Assembly: GCF_016481275.1 (NCBI RefSeq)
Contig: NZ_JAEMNW010000001.1
Coordinates: 558,001 to 622,000, forward strand
DNA length: 64,000 bases
Reading direction: 5' to 3'
DNA from: Antrihabitans auranticaus
Lineage (GTDB): Bacteria > Actinomycetota > Actinomycetes > Mycobacteriales > Mycobacteriaceae
The position numbers were made by a program, and so were the translations under genes. This document shows, piece by piece, positions 45,567 through 54,339 of this stretch (its first letter is position 1; every line of letters starts with the position of its first letter). The notes under the pieces were generated by a model. That model was not told the origin of the DNA. It saw nothing but the letters and a program-made list of their open reading frames with translations, and searched no databases.

Positions 45567-46259
45567 ATGAGCGCTGTGAACGTCGTCACGAAGAAGCCTG
45601 CCGATGCGCGGGCCACTCGCCCGCTGCGCGCGGATGCCGCACGGAATCAGCAGCGCATCCTCGCCGCGGCACGTGACCTTTTCGCAGATCGTGGCCTGGA
45701 AATCACGCTCGACGATGTTGCCGAGCGAGCCGGGGTCGGCGTCGGAACCGTGTACCGCCGCTTTTCCAACAAGCAGGAGCTGATCGGCGGCGTGTTCGAA
45801 GAAAACGTCGAGCGGATGGCCGAGCAGGCCGAACTCGCTCTCGACCAGCCCGACCCGTGGCGAGGCCTTGTCAATTTCTTCGAGTACATGTGCATGAACA
45901 TGGCAGCCAACCGCGGCCTCGGCGAAGTGCTCGTCGGCCTGGAAGACGGACAGGAACGCTTCGCCTGCGTGAAGGAGCGGATGCAGCCCGCGATTGCGCG
46001 AGTCATCGATCGCGCCCGCGACGCCGGCGAACTGCGCCCCGACGCCGCGCCGGAAGATTTCTTCGCAGTAGTAAACATGGTCGATTGGGTCGCTGATTTC
46101 TCGCGTCCGGTCAACCCGGACGTCTGGCGCCGCTACTTCGCACTGCTCCTCGACGGCCTCCGCGCCGACGCCAAGAAGAGGGAACCGCTTCCGGTCCCGC
46201 CGCTGACGGACGACGAAATCCACCAGGCAAAGATGGCGTGCTTCAACAAGAGGCGATAG
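45567..46259 (+). CDS. TetR-family regulator of the exporter
   Basis: 230 residues. HTH at about 30-70 (RILAAARDLFADRGLEITLDDVAERAGVGVGTVYRRF), then a helical domain ending in a basic tail. ATG 45567 follows GGGA; an upstream ATG at 45552 is possible. Its gene is divergent from the EmrB-type exporter and two matching operators lie between them, so it most likely represses the exporter until a drug binds. Confidence 0.9.
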   Translation: MSAVNVVTKKPADARATRPLRADAARNQQRILAAARDLFADRGLEITLDDVAERAGVGVGTVYRRFSNKQELIGGVFEENVERMAEQAELALDQPDPWRGLVNFFEYMCMNMAANRGLGEVLVGLEDGQERFACVKERMQPAIARVIDRARDAGELRPDAAPEDFFAVVNMVDWVADFSRPVNPDVWRRYFALLLDGLRADAKKREPLPVPPLTDDEIHQAKMACFNKRR

Positions 46260-46326
46260 AACGGCCTGTGCGCGATCGAAGAGTCCATAGACTCCCCAAC
46301 CGCGCGCGGGTGCTACTTTTGGTCGT

Positions 46327-47631
46327 GTGACCAATTCGTGGACAAATTGGGCTGGTGACCAGGCATGTTCACCGGCGGCCGTTGAGCACCCCGCCGACCG
46401 GTCCGCGGTTGCCCGACTCGTCCAGCAGGCCCATGCCGCCAATCGCACTGTGCGCGTCGCAGGCGCCGGCCACTCGTTCACCGACACGGTCCTGACCGAC
46501 GGAGTCCTGCTCTCGCTCGACCGGATGAATCGCGTCCTGGATATCGACCGGTCCACGGGCTCGGTCCGTGTCGAGGCGGGCATAACCCTGAACAAACTCA
46601 GCAGCGTTCTGCACGACTACGAATTGGCGCTTCCCAACCTCGGCGACATCGATGTCCAGTCGATCGCCGGCGCCACTGCCACAGCCACACATGGCACCGG
46701 CGCGAAACTCGAGAACCTCTCGGCGGCATTGCAATCGATCGAGTTGACGTTGGCGGACGGTTCGACGATCGAGGTCGACGAGCAGTCGGACCCGGACGCC
46801 TGGCGCGCCGCCCGGGTCAGCATCGGAGCCCTGGGCGTCATCACGGCCTTCACCGTCCAGGCCGTCCCCGCATTCGTTCTCGAGGCCGTGGACAGACCGC
46901 AACCACTCGACGATGTTCTGGCGCAACTCGATTCGCTTGCCGACGGAAACGATCACTTCGAGTTCTTCGCTTTTCCCCATTCGCCCGTCGCGCTGACTCG
47001 CACGAACAACCGGACCGATCTTCCCGAGAATCCGCCGTCCGCCCTCAGCAACTGGGTGCAGGAGATCGCTCTCGCGAACTACGCGTTCGGCGCCCTATGC
47101 AGGCTCGGACGCGTACGGCCGCGCCTGATTCCGCGCATCAACCGGACAGTGACCCGACTGGCCGGCAGCACCCACCGCGTCGACCGTTCCTACCGAATCT
47201 TCGCCTCACCGCGGCGCGTGCGGATGACCGAGATGGAGTACGCAATCCCGCGTGCGTATGCGGCGGAAGCGATTCGGCAGGTGAAGGCTGTCGGCGAACG
47301 GCCGGAATTCGACGTGTCGTTTCCCATCGAGGTCCGCTGGGTGGCCCCCGACGATGCGTTTCTCTCCCCCGCCAACGGTCGGCCCACCTGCTACCTCGCC
47401 GTGCACATGTACCGCGGAATGGCGTGGGAGCCGTACTTTCGGGCCGTCGAGGAGGTCATGGCGTCCTACGGCGGTCGGCCGCACTGGGGCAAACGACACT
47501 TTCAGACCGCCGAGACACTTCGGCCCCTGTATCCGGAGTGGGACCGGTTCGCGGCGGTCCGTAAACGGCTCGACCCCGACGGTCTGTTCACGAACGGATA
47601 CGTCGAGCGTGTCCTCGGACCTACGACCTGA
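46327..47631 (+). CDS. Aldonolactone oxidase (L-gulono/D-arabinono-1,4-lactone type)
   Basis: 434 residues of the VAO flavoprotein family. AGAGHSFTD near the N-terminus is the FAD site, TATATHGTG and SIGALGV line the cofactor, and the C-terminal HWGKRHFQT is the ALO signature. It matches M. tuberculosis Rv1771, an L-gulono-1,4-lactone dehydrogenase, closely over the whole length. Converts an aldonolactone to ascorbate or an analogue. The His of GHSF may link covalently to FAD. GTG start at 46327. Ends 11 bases inside the convergent MFS gene. Confidence 0.92.
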   Translation: MTNSWTNWAGDQACSPAAVEHPADRSAVARLVQQAHAANRTVRVAGAGHSFTDTVLTDGVLLSLDRMNRVLDIDRSTGSVRVEAGITLNKLSSVLHDYELALPNLGDIDVQSIAGATATATHGTGAKLENLSAALQSIELTLADGSTIEVDEQSDPDAWRAARVSIGALGVITAFTVQAVPAFVLEAVDRPQPLDDVLAQLDSLADGNDHFEFFAFPHSPVALTRTNNRTDLPENPPSALSNWVQEIALANYAFGALCRLGRVRPRLIPRINRTVTRLAGSTHRVDRSYRIFASPRRVRMTEMEYAIPRAYAAEAIRQVKAVGERPEFDVSFPIEVRWVAPDDAFLSPANGRPTCYLAVHMYRGMAWEPYFRAVEEVMASYGGRPHWGKRHFQTAETLRPLYPEWDRFAAVRKRLDPDGLFTNGYVERVLGPTT

Positions 47632-48802
47632 TCGAGGCAAGTTGCTGCAGGTAGGGCCGAAGACTCGCCAAAGCCGGCAACGCGAGCAGTGCCGCGACAC
47701 CAGCGACGGCGAACCCGGCTGTCGGGTGGTCGACGAGCGCGCCGACGACCGAGGCGATCGTGAGCCCACCGAGATTGCCGGACATCCAGATCAGCCCGGA
47801 CGCAGTGCCTTCCGCCTCCCCCGTGATCCGTTCGGTCACTTCGAGAACGAGCGGCAACGCGGGCAAGAACACGAACCCGATCACGACGAGCGCAATACCC
47901 GCAGTGCCGGCGTTCGGGAAGAACGCCATGACCATGCACCCGACGGTGGCGGTGCACGCACCGACTGCAAGGGTCCGCGCCTCCCAGCCGTGTTTCGCCG
48001 CGACGACCGGCAGTACCGCGCAGCCGACCACACCTGCGACGACATTGAGCAACAGGATGACGCTGGTCGTCTCCGCACTCACACCGGCCGGATCGAGCAG
48101 CGGCTGCGCGAACGTCGTCAACGCGATGAAACACCCGAACGGGAAGAAGACCATCAGGCACACTCTGCGAATGAAGCCGTCGTTCAGCGCACTTCGCAGT
48201 GGGCGCAGTCCCGCGGCAGGTGGCTCATGAGTATGCAGCGGGGGCGTGCGCAGTGCGCTGACCAGAACAATTGCGGCTACGACCGAGAAGACCGCACCGA
48301 CCGCGACGAGTGCGGTCAGCTGCTCCTCCTCGGCCAGTACCGCACCGAGCAGAAACGCAACGATCATCCCTGCAAAGGTGCTCGCGGAGGCGACCGCAAT
48401 ACCGGCCGCGCGATCGCGTTCCGCCAGATAGCGGCCCGTGATTCCGATGATCGCGTTCAGCACGAGCGGTTGCGCGACAGCGATGAGCGTCTGCCCGGTC
48501 AGCACCCACGCGAAATCGTCACCCACGAGCCGCAAGATTGCCCCGAGCGCGGTGATGACCGCGCCGGCCGACAGAGCTGCGGTGAACCAGCGGTCGAGCG
48601 CGATGCCCGCAGGTATCGCAAGGACGACGTACACGAGCGGAAAAACGTTGGCCAGCCAGCCGATTGCGGATTCGGACACGTCGTAGTGCTCGGCAGTCAC
48701 CGTGGTCACCGGCGCAAAAGTGAGCCAGGTCAGCTGTGTCGCCGCGCCGACGAGCGCGAACGCGGCAACCACGGACCAACGACTGGATTCCCCCACTCTC
48801 AT
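47621..48802 (-). CDS. MFS transporter, FLVCR/CynX-like
   Basis: 393 residues and 12 membrane helices. AIGWLANVFPLVYVVLAIPAG in helix 2 and GIALDRWF after it replace the usual A motif; the sequence is of the FLVCR/CynX type that carries small organic molecules or haem. Substrate not predictable. ATG 48802 is preferred over the TTG at 48811. Divergent from the ceramidase by 44 bases. Confidence 0.82.
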   Translation of the reverse strand: MRVGESSRWSVVAAFALVGAATQLTWLTFAPVTTVTAEHYDVSESAIGWLANVFPLVYVVLAIPAGIALDRWFTAALSAGAVITALGAILRLVGDDFAWVLTGQTLIAVAQPLVLNAIIGITGRYLAERDRAAGIAVASASTFAGMIVAFLLGAVLAEEEQLTALVAVGAVFSVVAAIVLVSALRTPPLHTHEPPAAGLRPLRSALNDGFIRRVCLMVFFPFGCFIALTTFAQPLLDPAGVSAETTSVILLLNVVAGVVGCAVLPVVAAKHGWEARTLAVGACTATVGCMVMAFFPNAGTAGIALVVIGFVFLPALPLVLEVTERITGEAEGTASGLIWMSGNLGGLTIASVVGALVDHPTAGFAVAGVAALLALPALASLRPYLQQLASIRS

Positions 48803-48846
48803 TGTGGGCAACTTAGTCCCGATCGGTCGGACGCGAAAGGTGAGTA

Positions 48847-50781
48847 ATGGCTGAATACTCGGTCGGCAGAGGCATTTCGGACATAACCGGCGAACCGGCC
48901 GACGCCGGAATGATGGGGTACGGCAAGGCCGAGCAACGGACGAGTGGGATCCACACCCGCCTGCGGTCGCGCGCTTTCGTCATCGACGACCGAAACCGAC
49001 GGGTGCTGCTGATCGTCAACGATCTCCCCCTCGTGTTCGAGAGCATCCACAAGGCCGTGCTCCTACGACTGGCACGGCGATTCGGCGACGTCTACACCGA
49101 TCGCAACACGATGATCACCGCGACGCATACGCACTGCGGACCGGGCGGCTATGCACATCACCTTCTGTACAACATGACGACGAGCGGCTTCAGACGAAAG
49201 ACTTTCGACGCAATCGTCGACGGGATCGTCGAAGCTGTACAGCGTGCACACGCAGATGTTGCACCGGCATCGCTGAGGCTCGCGCACGGTCAGCTGCATT
49301 CGGCCAGCGCCAACCGCTCGCGAATCGCCTTCGAACGAAACCCGCAGGCGGACAAGGACTTCTTCCCCAACGCCATCGACCCGCAGACGACGCTGCTGGC
49401 GATCGAGCGGGACGGCGAACTCGTCGGCGCCATCAACTGGTTCGCCACACACAACACGAGCATGACCAACACCAACACGCTGATCAGCTCCGACAACAAG
49501 GGCTACGCGGCCTACCGGTGGGAACGGCTGACCGCGGGCGTCGATTACCGCAACGACACTGCGCCGCCGATCATTACGGCGTTCGCGCAGACCAACGCCG
49601 GCGACATGTCCCCCAATCTCGAGCTGAAGCCGGGGCACGGACCGACCGACGACGAAGTCGAGAACACGCGAATAATCGGCACGCGCCAGCACGACGCAGC
49701 AGTCGAACTGGTTGCGGGCGAACAGGTTCCGCTGGATGGCGCAATCGACCATCGCCTGCTCTACGTCACACTGTCGGACGTCGAAGTCGGACCGGAATTC
49801 ACCGAGGACGGTCGCTCGCATCGAACCGGCTCGCCTGCCGCGGGTGCTTCCGCGATAGCCGGCGCTTGGGCGGACGGCGTCGGTTTCCCCGGATTTCGGG
49901 AAGGCCGCAATCCGATCTTCGACGGGCTCTCCCGCCACCTGCTCTACAGGGTGTCGCCGGCGATGGCGGACGCGCACGCACCGAAGGGGCTCGTCATGCC
50001 GGGCGGCCTGCTCAACCGCGTCACTCCGATCGTCGCCGAGCGGGTTCCCCTGCAGCTCATCCGAATCGGGCAGCTGTATCTGATCGGTATTCCCGGCGAG
50101 GTCACCATTGTCGCCGGCCTGCGGCTGCGCCGGACGGTGGCGGCCATCGTCGGTGCGCCGCTGCCGGACGTTCTCGTCGCCGGGTACAGCAACGGCTACA
50201 TCCACTACGTAACAACGCCGCAGGAGTACGACGCGCAACAGTACGAGGGTGGCAGCACCCTGTTCGGCCGCTGGGAACTGCCTGCGCTGCAACAGGTTGC
50301 GGCCAGACTCGCGACCGCAATGCGCGACGGCGTCACCCTCGATCCCGGCGACCCCGCGCCGGATATCGCGCTCAAGAAGCGGCGCGGTCCGGGCAGCTCG
50401 CCTGCGGACACACCGCTTGCCGGGACCCTGTTCGGCGACCAACTGAGCGCTCCACCGTCGCGCGCACGGCCGGGCAGTGCGGTCCGCGCGGAGTTCGTCG
50501 GCGCCTACCCCAACAACGACCTACATCGCGGCGGGACCTTCTTCGAAGTGCAACGCGAGTCCGCCGCAGGGTGGATGTGCGTGGCGGACGACTGCGATTT
50601 CGAGACGACCTTCCGCTGGCGGCGCAAAGGAAAGTCGGGATCGATCATCACGATCACCTGGAACGTTCCCCAAACCGCAGAGCGCGGCCGGTATCGATTC
50701 GTTTACTTCGGCGACGCGCTGACCGCAGCCGGGGAAATCCAGCCGTTTACCGGCACATCGGACGAGTTTGCTATCGAATAG
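48847..50781 (+). CDS. Neutral/alkaline ceramidase
   Basis: 644 residues, close in size to M. tuberculosis Rv0669c. The zinc-site ATHTHCGPGGY, the nucleophile loop FAQTNAGDMSPN and the WFATHNTSM segment mark the neutral ceramidase family, which splits ceramide to sphingosine and fatty acid. A C-terminal Ig-like domain (from about 525) is included. No classical signal peptide precedes GRGISDITGEPA, so export is uncertain, as in the mycobacterial enzyme. AAAGG lies 6-7 bases before ATG 48847. Followed 13 bases on by a Tat-exported phosphoesterase. Confidence 0.93.
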   Translation: MAEYSVGRGISDITGEPADAGMMGYGKAEQRTSGIHTRLRSRAFVIDDRNRRVLLIVNDLPLVFESIHKAVLLRLARRFGDVYTDRNTMITATHTHCGPGGYAHHLLYNMTTSGFRRKTFDAIVDGIVEAVQRAHADVAPASLRLAHGQLHSASANRSRIAFERNPQADKDFFPNAIDPQTTLLAIERDGELVGAINWFATHNTSMTNTNTLISSDNKGYAAYRWERLTAGVDYRNDTAPPIITAFAQTNAGDMSPNLELKPGHGPTDDEVENTRIIGTRQHDAAVELVAGEQVPLDGAIDHRLLYVTLSDVEVGPEFTEDGRSHRTGSPAAGASAIAGAWADGVGFPGFREGRNPIFDGLSRHLLYRVSPAMADAHAPKGLVMPGGLLNRVTPIVAERVPLQLIRIGQLYLIGIPGEVTIVAGLRLRRTVAAIVGAPLPDVLVAGYSNGYIHYVTTPQEYDAQQYEGGSTLFGRWELPALQQVAARLATAMRDGVTLDPGDPAPDIALKKRRGPGSSPADTPLAGTLFGDQLSAPPSRARPGSAVRAEFVGAYPNNDLHRGGTFFEVQRESAAGWMCVADDCDFETTFRWRRKGKSGSIITITWNVPQTAERGRYRFVYFGDALTAAGEIQPFTGTSDEFAIE

Positions 50782-50794
50782 GGGTGTGCGCGAT

Positions 50795-51856
50795 ATGCCA
50801 GTTGTGGTCACTCGCCGATCGGTGCTCACGGGCGCTCTGGCGGCAGCCGCCGCACTCGGCGCCACACTCGTCCCGGGCGGCACTCCGGCGCGCGCTGCCG
50901 AGAGCAAGTTCCCGTTTCCGACCGGCCGAAACCTGACCGTCCTCGTTACCGGAGATGCCGGCACCGGTGCCGCCGGTCAACTCGCTGTCGCGGCCGCAGC
51001 GAAACAAGTCTTCGCGAACGAGCCACTCTCGCTCGCAATAGGCCTGGGCGACAACATCTACGAAGACGGCGCCGAGTCGCCGACCGACGACGAATTCGAC
51101 ACCAAGTTCGAGATCCCGAACACGGGTCTCGACGTGCCGTGGTTGATGGCGCTCGGCAACCACGACAACACGCTGATCGTCCCCGGCGACGGCAGTTGGC
51201 TCGAAAAGGGCAACAACGAGGTCGGCTTCCACAGCCGGTCCCCACGGTGGTGGATGCCGACGCGGTATTACTCGGTCGCGCTACCCGCCGACAATCCGGT
51301 TGTCGAGTTCTTCGTGCTCGATATAAATCCGCTCTGTTCCTACATTCCGCCGCTGCTGGGTTACTGGGCCGAGAACGGTCCGTACATGAACGAGCAACGC
51401 GACTGGCTGCGAACAGGTTTGGACTCGTCGTCGGCAACGTGGAAGATCGTGTGCAACCACTTCCCGTACATCAACAACGGCCCGCACGGGAATGCAGGCA
51501 ACTACGACGGCATCCCGCTGCTGCCGCACGCGAACGGAACGTTTGCCAAGAGGTTCTTCGACGACATCGTTCTCGGCCGCGCCCAGCTGATGTTCTCCGG
51601 GCACGACCATTCCCAGCAGATACTGGCGCAGACGCCTGCGACACGCGGGACTCGGCAGGTGGTGTGCGGCGCCGCATCCAAGACGGTCGGCGGGCAGTCG
51701 CGAATCACCAATCCGGCTGTTTATCAAGACTTTTCGAGTCTCGGATTTATGGTGCTGAACATCTCGCCGGGCGCTGTCGCGGTGCGCGTGTACACCGTGG
51801 ACGTTGCGAGCGGGAGTCCGACCTTGGCTCACCAGCAGCTGCTGGCGGGCGCCTGA
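50795..51856 (+). CDS. Tat-exported purple-acid-phosphatase-like metallophosphoesterase
   Basis: 353 residues. Twin-arginine signal (TRRSVLTG) with an Ala-rich helix ending in ARA. The phosphoesterase domain has TGDAG, GDNIYEDG, GNHDN, NHFPY and SGHDHSQQ, all metal ligands in order, as in tartrate-resistant (mammalian-type) acid phosphatases. It would act outside the membrane. ATG 50795 lies 13 bases after the ceramidase stop, so the two are one operon; joint use of phosphorylated sphingoid or sphingomyelin breakdown products is an inference. Confidence 0.87.
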   Translation: MPVVVTRRSVLTGALAAAAALGATLVPGGTPARAAESKFPFPTGRNLTVLVTGDAGTGAAGQLAVAAAAKQVFANEPLSLAIGLGDNIYEDGAESPTDDEFDTKFEIPNTGLDVPWLMALGNHDNTLIVPGDGSWLEKGNNEVGFHSRSPRWWMPTRYYSVALPADNPVVEFFVLDINPLCSYIPPLLGYWAENGPYMNEQRDWLRTGLDSSSATWKIVCNHFPYINNGPHGNAGNYDGIPLLPHANGTFAKRFFDDIVLGRAQLMFSGHDHSQQILAQTPATRGTRQVVCGAASKTVGGQSRITNPAVYQDFSSLGFMVLNISPGAVAVRVYTVDVASGSPTLAHQQLLAGA

Positions 51857-51890
51857 AGTTTGCGAATTCACCTCTTGCGTCGCCGCACGA

Positions 51891-51919
51891 TTAATGTAAT
51901 GTACCGGTCAATACATTAA
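51891..51919. promoter_or_regulatory. Operator candidate of the SDR operon
   Basis: Perfect 8-bp arms TTAATGTA (51891-51898) and TACATTAA (51912-51919) around a 13-base spacer that contains ACCGGT. It lies 18 bases before the SDR start codon. The TetR protein encoded third in the operon is the likely ligand-controlled binder. Confidence 0.7.
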
Positions 51920-51937
51920 ATGCGATGGAGGTCGATC

Positions 51938-52678
51938 GTGCCGCTGCGAGGGAAAACCGCGCTTGTCACAGGTGGTTCCCGCGGACTCGGCAAGGCGATG
52001 GTCGAAGCGTTCGCCGCCGCGGGCGCGGACGTGGTCATCGCCAGCCGCAAGCTCGACGGCTGCGAGAAACTCGCCGCCGAGATCCGCGAGAAGTACGGTC
52101 GGCGGGCGCTGCCCGTTGCGTGCAACGTCAGCGATTGGGAGCAATGCAATGCGCTCATCGACGCCGCCTACGCCGAATTCGGCCAGGTCGACGTGCTCGT
52201 CAACAACGCCGGACTCTCCCCGCTCTATCCGAGTCTCGACCAGGTCAGCGAAGCGCTCTTCGACAAGGTGATCGGCGTCAACCTCAAAGGTCCGTACCGA
52301 CTGACTGCCGCGATCGGGACGCGCATGGCGGCGGGCGCCGGTGGGTCGATCATCAACATCAGCTCGATCGAAGCGATCACTCCCGACCGGCACGCACTCC
52401 CCTACGCAGCGGCGAAGGCAGGACTCAACGCCCTGACCGAAGGCTTCGCGCACTCGTTCGGACCGACCGTGCGCGTCAACGCAATCCAGTGCGGCCCGTT
52501 CGCCACCGACATTTCGACCGCCTGGACCGACGAGATTCGCGAGTACATGAAAGGCAGGCTCGCGCTCGGCCGGGCCGGTCGGCCCGATGAAATCATCGGT
52601 GCAGCCTTGTATTTCGCGACGGATGCATCGTCGTATGCCACCGGATCGATCCTTCGACTCGACGGCGGATGGCGGTGA
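51938..52678 (+). CDS. Short-chain dehydrogenase/reductase
   Basis: 246-residue classical SDR: cofactor loop TGGSRGLG, NNAG, catalytic Ser in NISSIE and YAAAK (Tyr/Lys). NAD(P)-dependent oxidoreduction of a hydroxy or keto group. The first ATG (51920) is passed over because GGAGG lies 6 bases before GTG 51938, which also fits the family's start. First gene of the SDR-alcohol dehydrogenase-TetR-acyl-CoA dehydrogenase operon. Confidence 0.92.
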   Translation: MPLRGKTALVTGGSRGLGKAMVEAFAAAGADVVIASRKLDGCEKLAAEIREKYGRRALPVACNVSDWEQCNALIDAAYAEFGQVDVLVNNAGLSPLYPSLDQVSEALFDKVIGVNLKGPYRLTAAIGTRMAAGAGGSIINISSIEAITPDRHALPYAAAKAGLNALTEGFAHSFGPTVRVNAIQCGPFATDISTAWTDEIREYMKGRLALGRAGRPDEIIGAALYFATDASSYATGSILRLDGGWR

Positions 52679-53724
52679 AAGCCCTGGTTTACCAAGGGCC
52701 ACAAGACATTGCGCCCGCCGAAGTCGCCGACCCGACTTTGCCGGACGAGCGTGGCGTCATCGTCCGGGTCACCGCCGCCGGGATCTGCGGTAGCGACCTG
52801 CACATCTACGGCGGCCACGGATTCAGCAGCGACATCGGGTTCTGCGTCGGGCACGAGGCGGTCGGCGAAATTGTCGAAGTGGGTCCGGCGGTCCGGCGGT
52901 TTGCGGTCGGCGAACGCGTTCTCGTCAGCGCATCGGTCGGGTGCGGACAGTGTCCTGCGTGCTTCGCGGGTCTCGTCGCGCGGTGCGAAAATGTCGCAGG
53001 TCCCCTGGATGCCTGCTATGGCCTGAGCGCGAAACTGCAAGGCGCGCAGGCGGAGTACCTTGCGGTCCCGCGTGCGGACTTCAACCTGGTCCACCTGCCC
53101 GATTCGATTTCCGACGACGCCGGAGTCGTGCTGTCGGACAACGCAGCAACAGCCTGGTATGGCGCACGGCGGGCACGGATCGCGCCCGGCGACACCGTGA
53201 CCGTGATCGGACTCGGTCCGGTCGGCCTCATGGCGGTCCAGTCCGCCTTGGCGATGGGCGCCTCGCGAGTTTTCGCGGTCGACCTGATTCTCGAACGACG
53301 TTTGCGCGCAGCAGAACTCGGCGCAGAGCCTGTGGACTCCGACGAGCCGAAGAAGTTGATCCGCGAACTCACCGGTGGCGGCTCCGACGTCGCGATCGAG
53401 GCGGTCGGCGCGGATGCGACGATCACGTTGGCGATGAGCGTGGTCCGACGCGGCGGCAGGGTCGGCGTCGTCGGCGTGAGCCAGAACCCGAACTTCACCA
53501 TGCACATGCCGTTGGCGCAGGTGAAGGAACTCGAGTTCACGATCGGTCTCTGTTCTGTGCAGTACGAGCTGCCGACCATTCTGCGGTTGACGGCGGCGGG
53601 CCGGCTGAATCCGGAGGCCGTTGTGTCGCATCGCCTTCCACTCTCGGACGGCGCCGACGCATATCGGCGATTTGCCGGACGCGAAGACGGCGTCAGCAAA
53701 ATCGTTCTGGATCCGGCACGATGA
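52669..53724 (+). CDS. Zinc-dependent alcohol dehydrogenase (MDR superfamily)
   Basis: 351 residues. Catalytic-zinc GICGSDLH and GHEAVG, the structural-zinc cluster GCGQCPACFAGLVARC, and the Rossmann motif GLGPVGLMAVQ are intact. NAD(P)-dependent oxidation of an alcohol. Its start overlaps the SDR gene by 10 bases and its stop overlaps the TetR ATG (ATGA), so the operon is tightly coupled. Confidence 0.93.
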   Translation: MAVKALVYQGPQDIAPAEVADPTLPDERGVIVRVTAAGICGSDLHIYGGHGFSSDIGFCVGHEAVGEIVEVGPAVRRFAVGERVLVSASVGCGQCPACFAGLVARCENVAGPLDACYGLSAKLQGAQAEYLAVPRADFNLVHLPDSISDDAGVVLSDNAATAWYGARRARIAPGDTVTVIGLGPVGLMAVQSALAMGASRVFAVDLILERRLRAAELGAEPVDSDEPKKLIRELTGGGSDVAIEAVGADATITLAMSVVRRGGRVGVVGVSQNPNFTMHMPLAQVKELEFTIGLCSVQYELPTILRLTAAGRLNPEAVVSHRLPLSDGADAYRRFAGREDGVSKIVLDPAR

Positions 53725-54335
53725 CTGCCCCTCGACGTGGCCGGCCGCCGCTCACCGACTCGGCCGATACACGCGATCGAATCGTCGAAGCCGCAACGGA
53801 GTTGTTCTACACCAAGGGTTTTCACGGGACGGGGATCGCCGAGATCAGTACGGTCTCGGGCGTGCAGCGGGGCGCGCTGTACTACCACATCAAGTCCAAA
53901 GAGGAATTGCTGTGGGAGATCATGCGCGACTACGTCGCATCGCTGCTTGCCGAAGCCCAGGTGATCGCGTCGACAAGCGACGATCCACAGACGAAGTTGC
54001 ACAACCTCGTTCGCAGTCACGTCACCCTGATCATTCGGTACCGCCGCGAGGTCTCTATCCAACTGCGCGACGGCGGAGCCATGACCGGTGACCGCGCCGT
54101 CGAGTTGCAGGACCTCCGCGACCGGGTCCAGGAGGTCTGGCAGCGGGTGCTCGACGACGGCGTCGCGGCCGGCCTCTTCACCACCGCCGACCACGTCATC
54201 ACCAACAGCTTGCTCGGGATGGTCAACATGGTCGCGTTCTGGTACCGACCGGACGGACCGCACAACCCCGACGAGATAGCCGACATGCTCGCGAACACAA
54301 CGTTCGACGGGCTCGTACTGAAGCAGCGGAGGTAG
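53721..54335 (+). CDS. TetR-family regulator within the SDR operon
   Basis: 204 residues. Basic RRGRPP then HTH (RIVEAATELFYTKGFHGTGIAEISTVSGVQRGALYYHIKSKEE) of the FadR/KstR2-like kind that binds acyl-CoA-type effectors. The C-terminal domain is helical. Being inside a lipid-type catabolic operon it is probably its local repressor acting at 51891-51919. ATG overlaps the alcohol dehydrogenase stop; 4 bases separate it from the acyl-CoA dehydrogenase. Confidence 0.9.
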   Translation: MTAPRRGRPPLTDSADTRDRIVEAATELFYTKGFHGTGIAEISTVSGVQRGALYYHIKSKEELLWEIMRDYVASLLAEAQVIASTSDDPQTKLHNLVRSHVTLIIRYRREVSIQLRDGGAMTGDRAVELQDLRDRVQEVWQRVLDDGVAAGLFTTADHVITNSLLGMVNMVAFWYRPDGPHNPDEIADMLANTTFDGLVLKQRR

Positions 54336-54339
54336 CACG

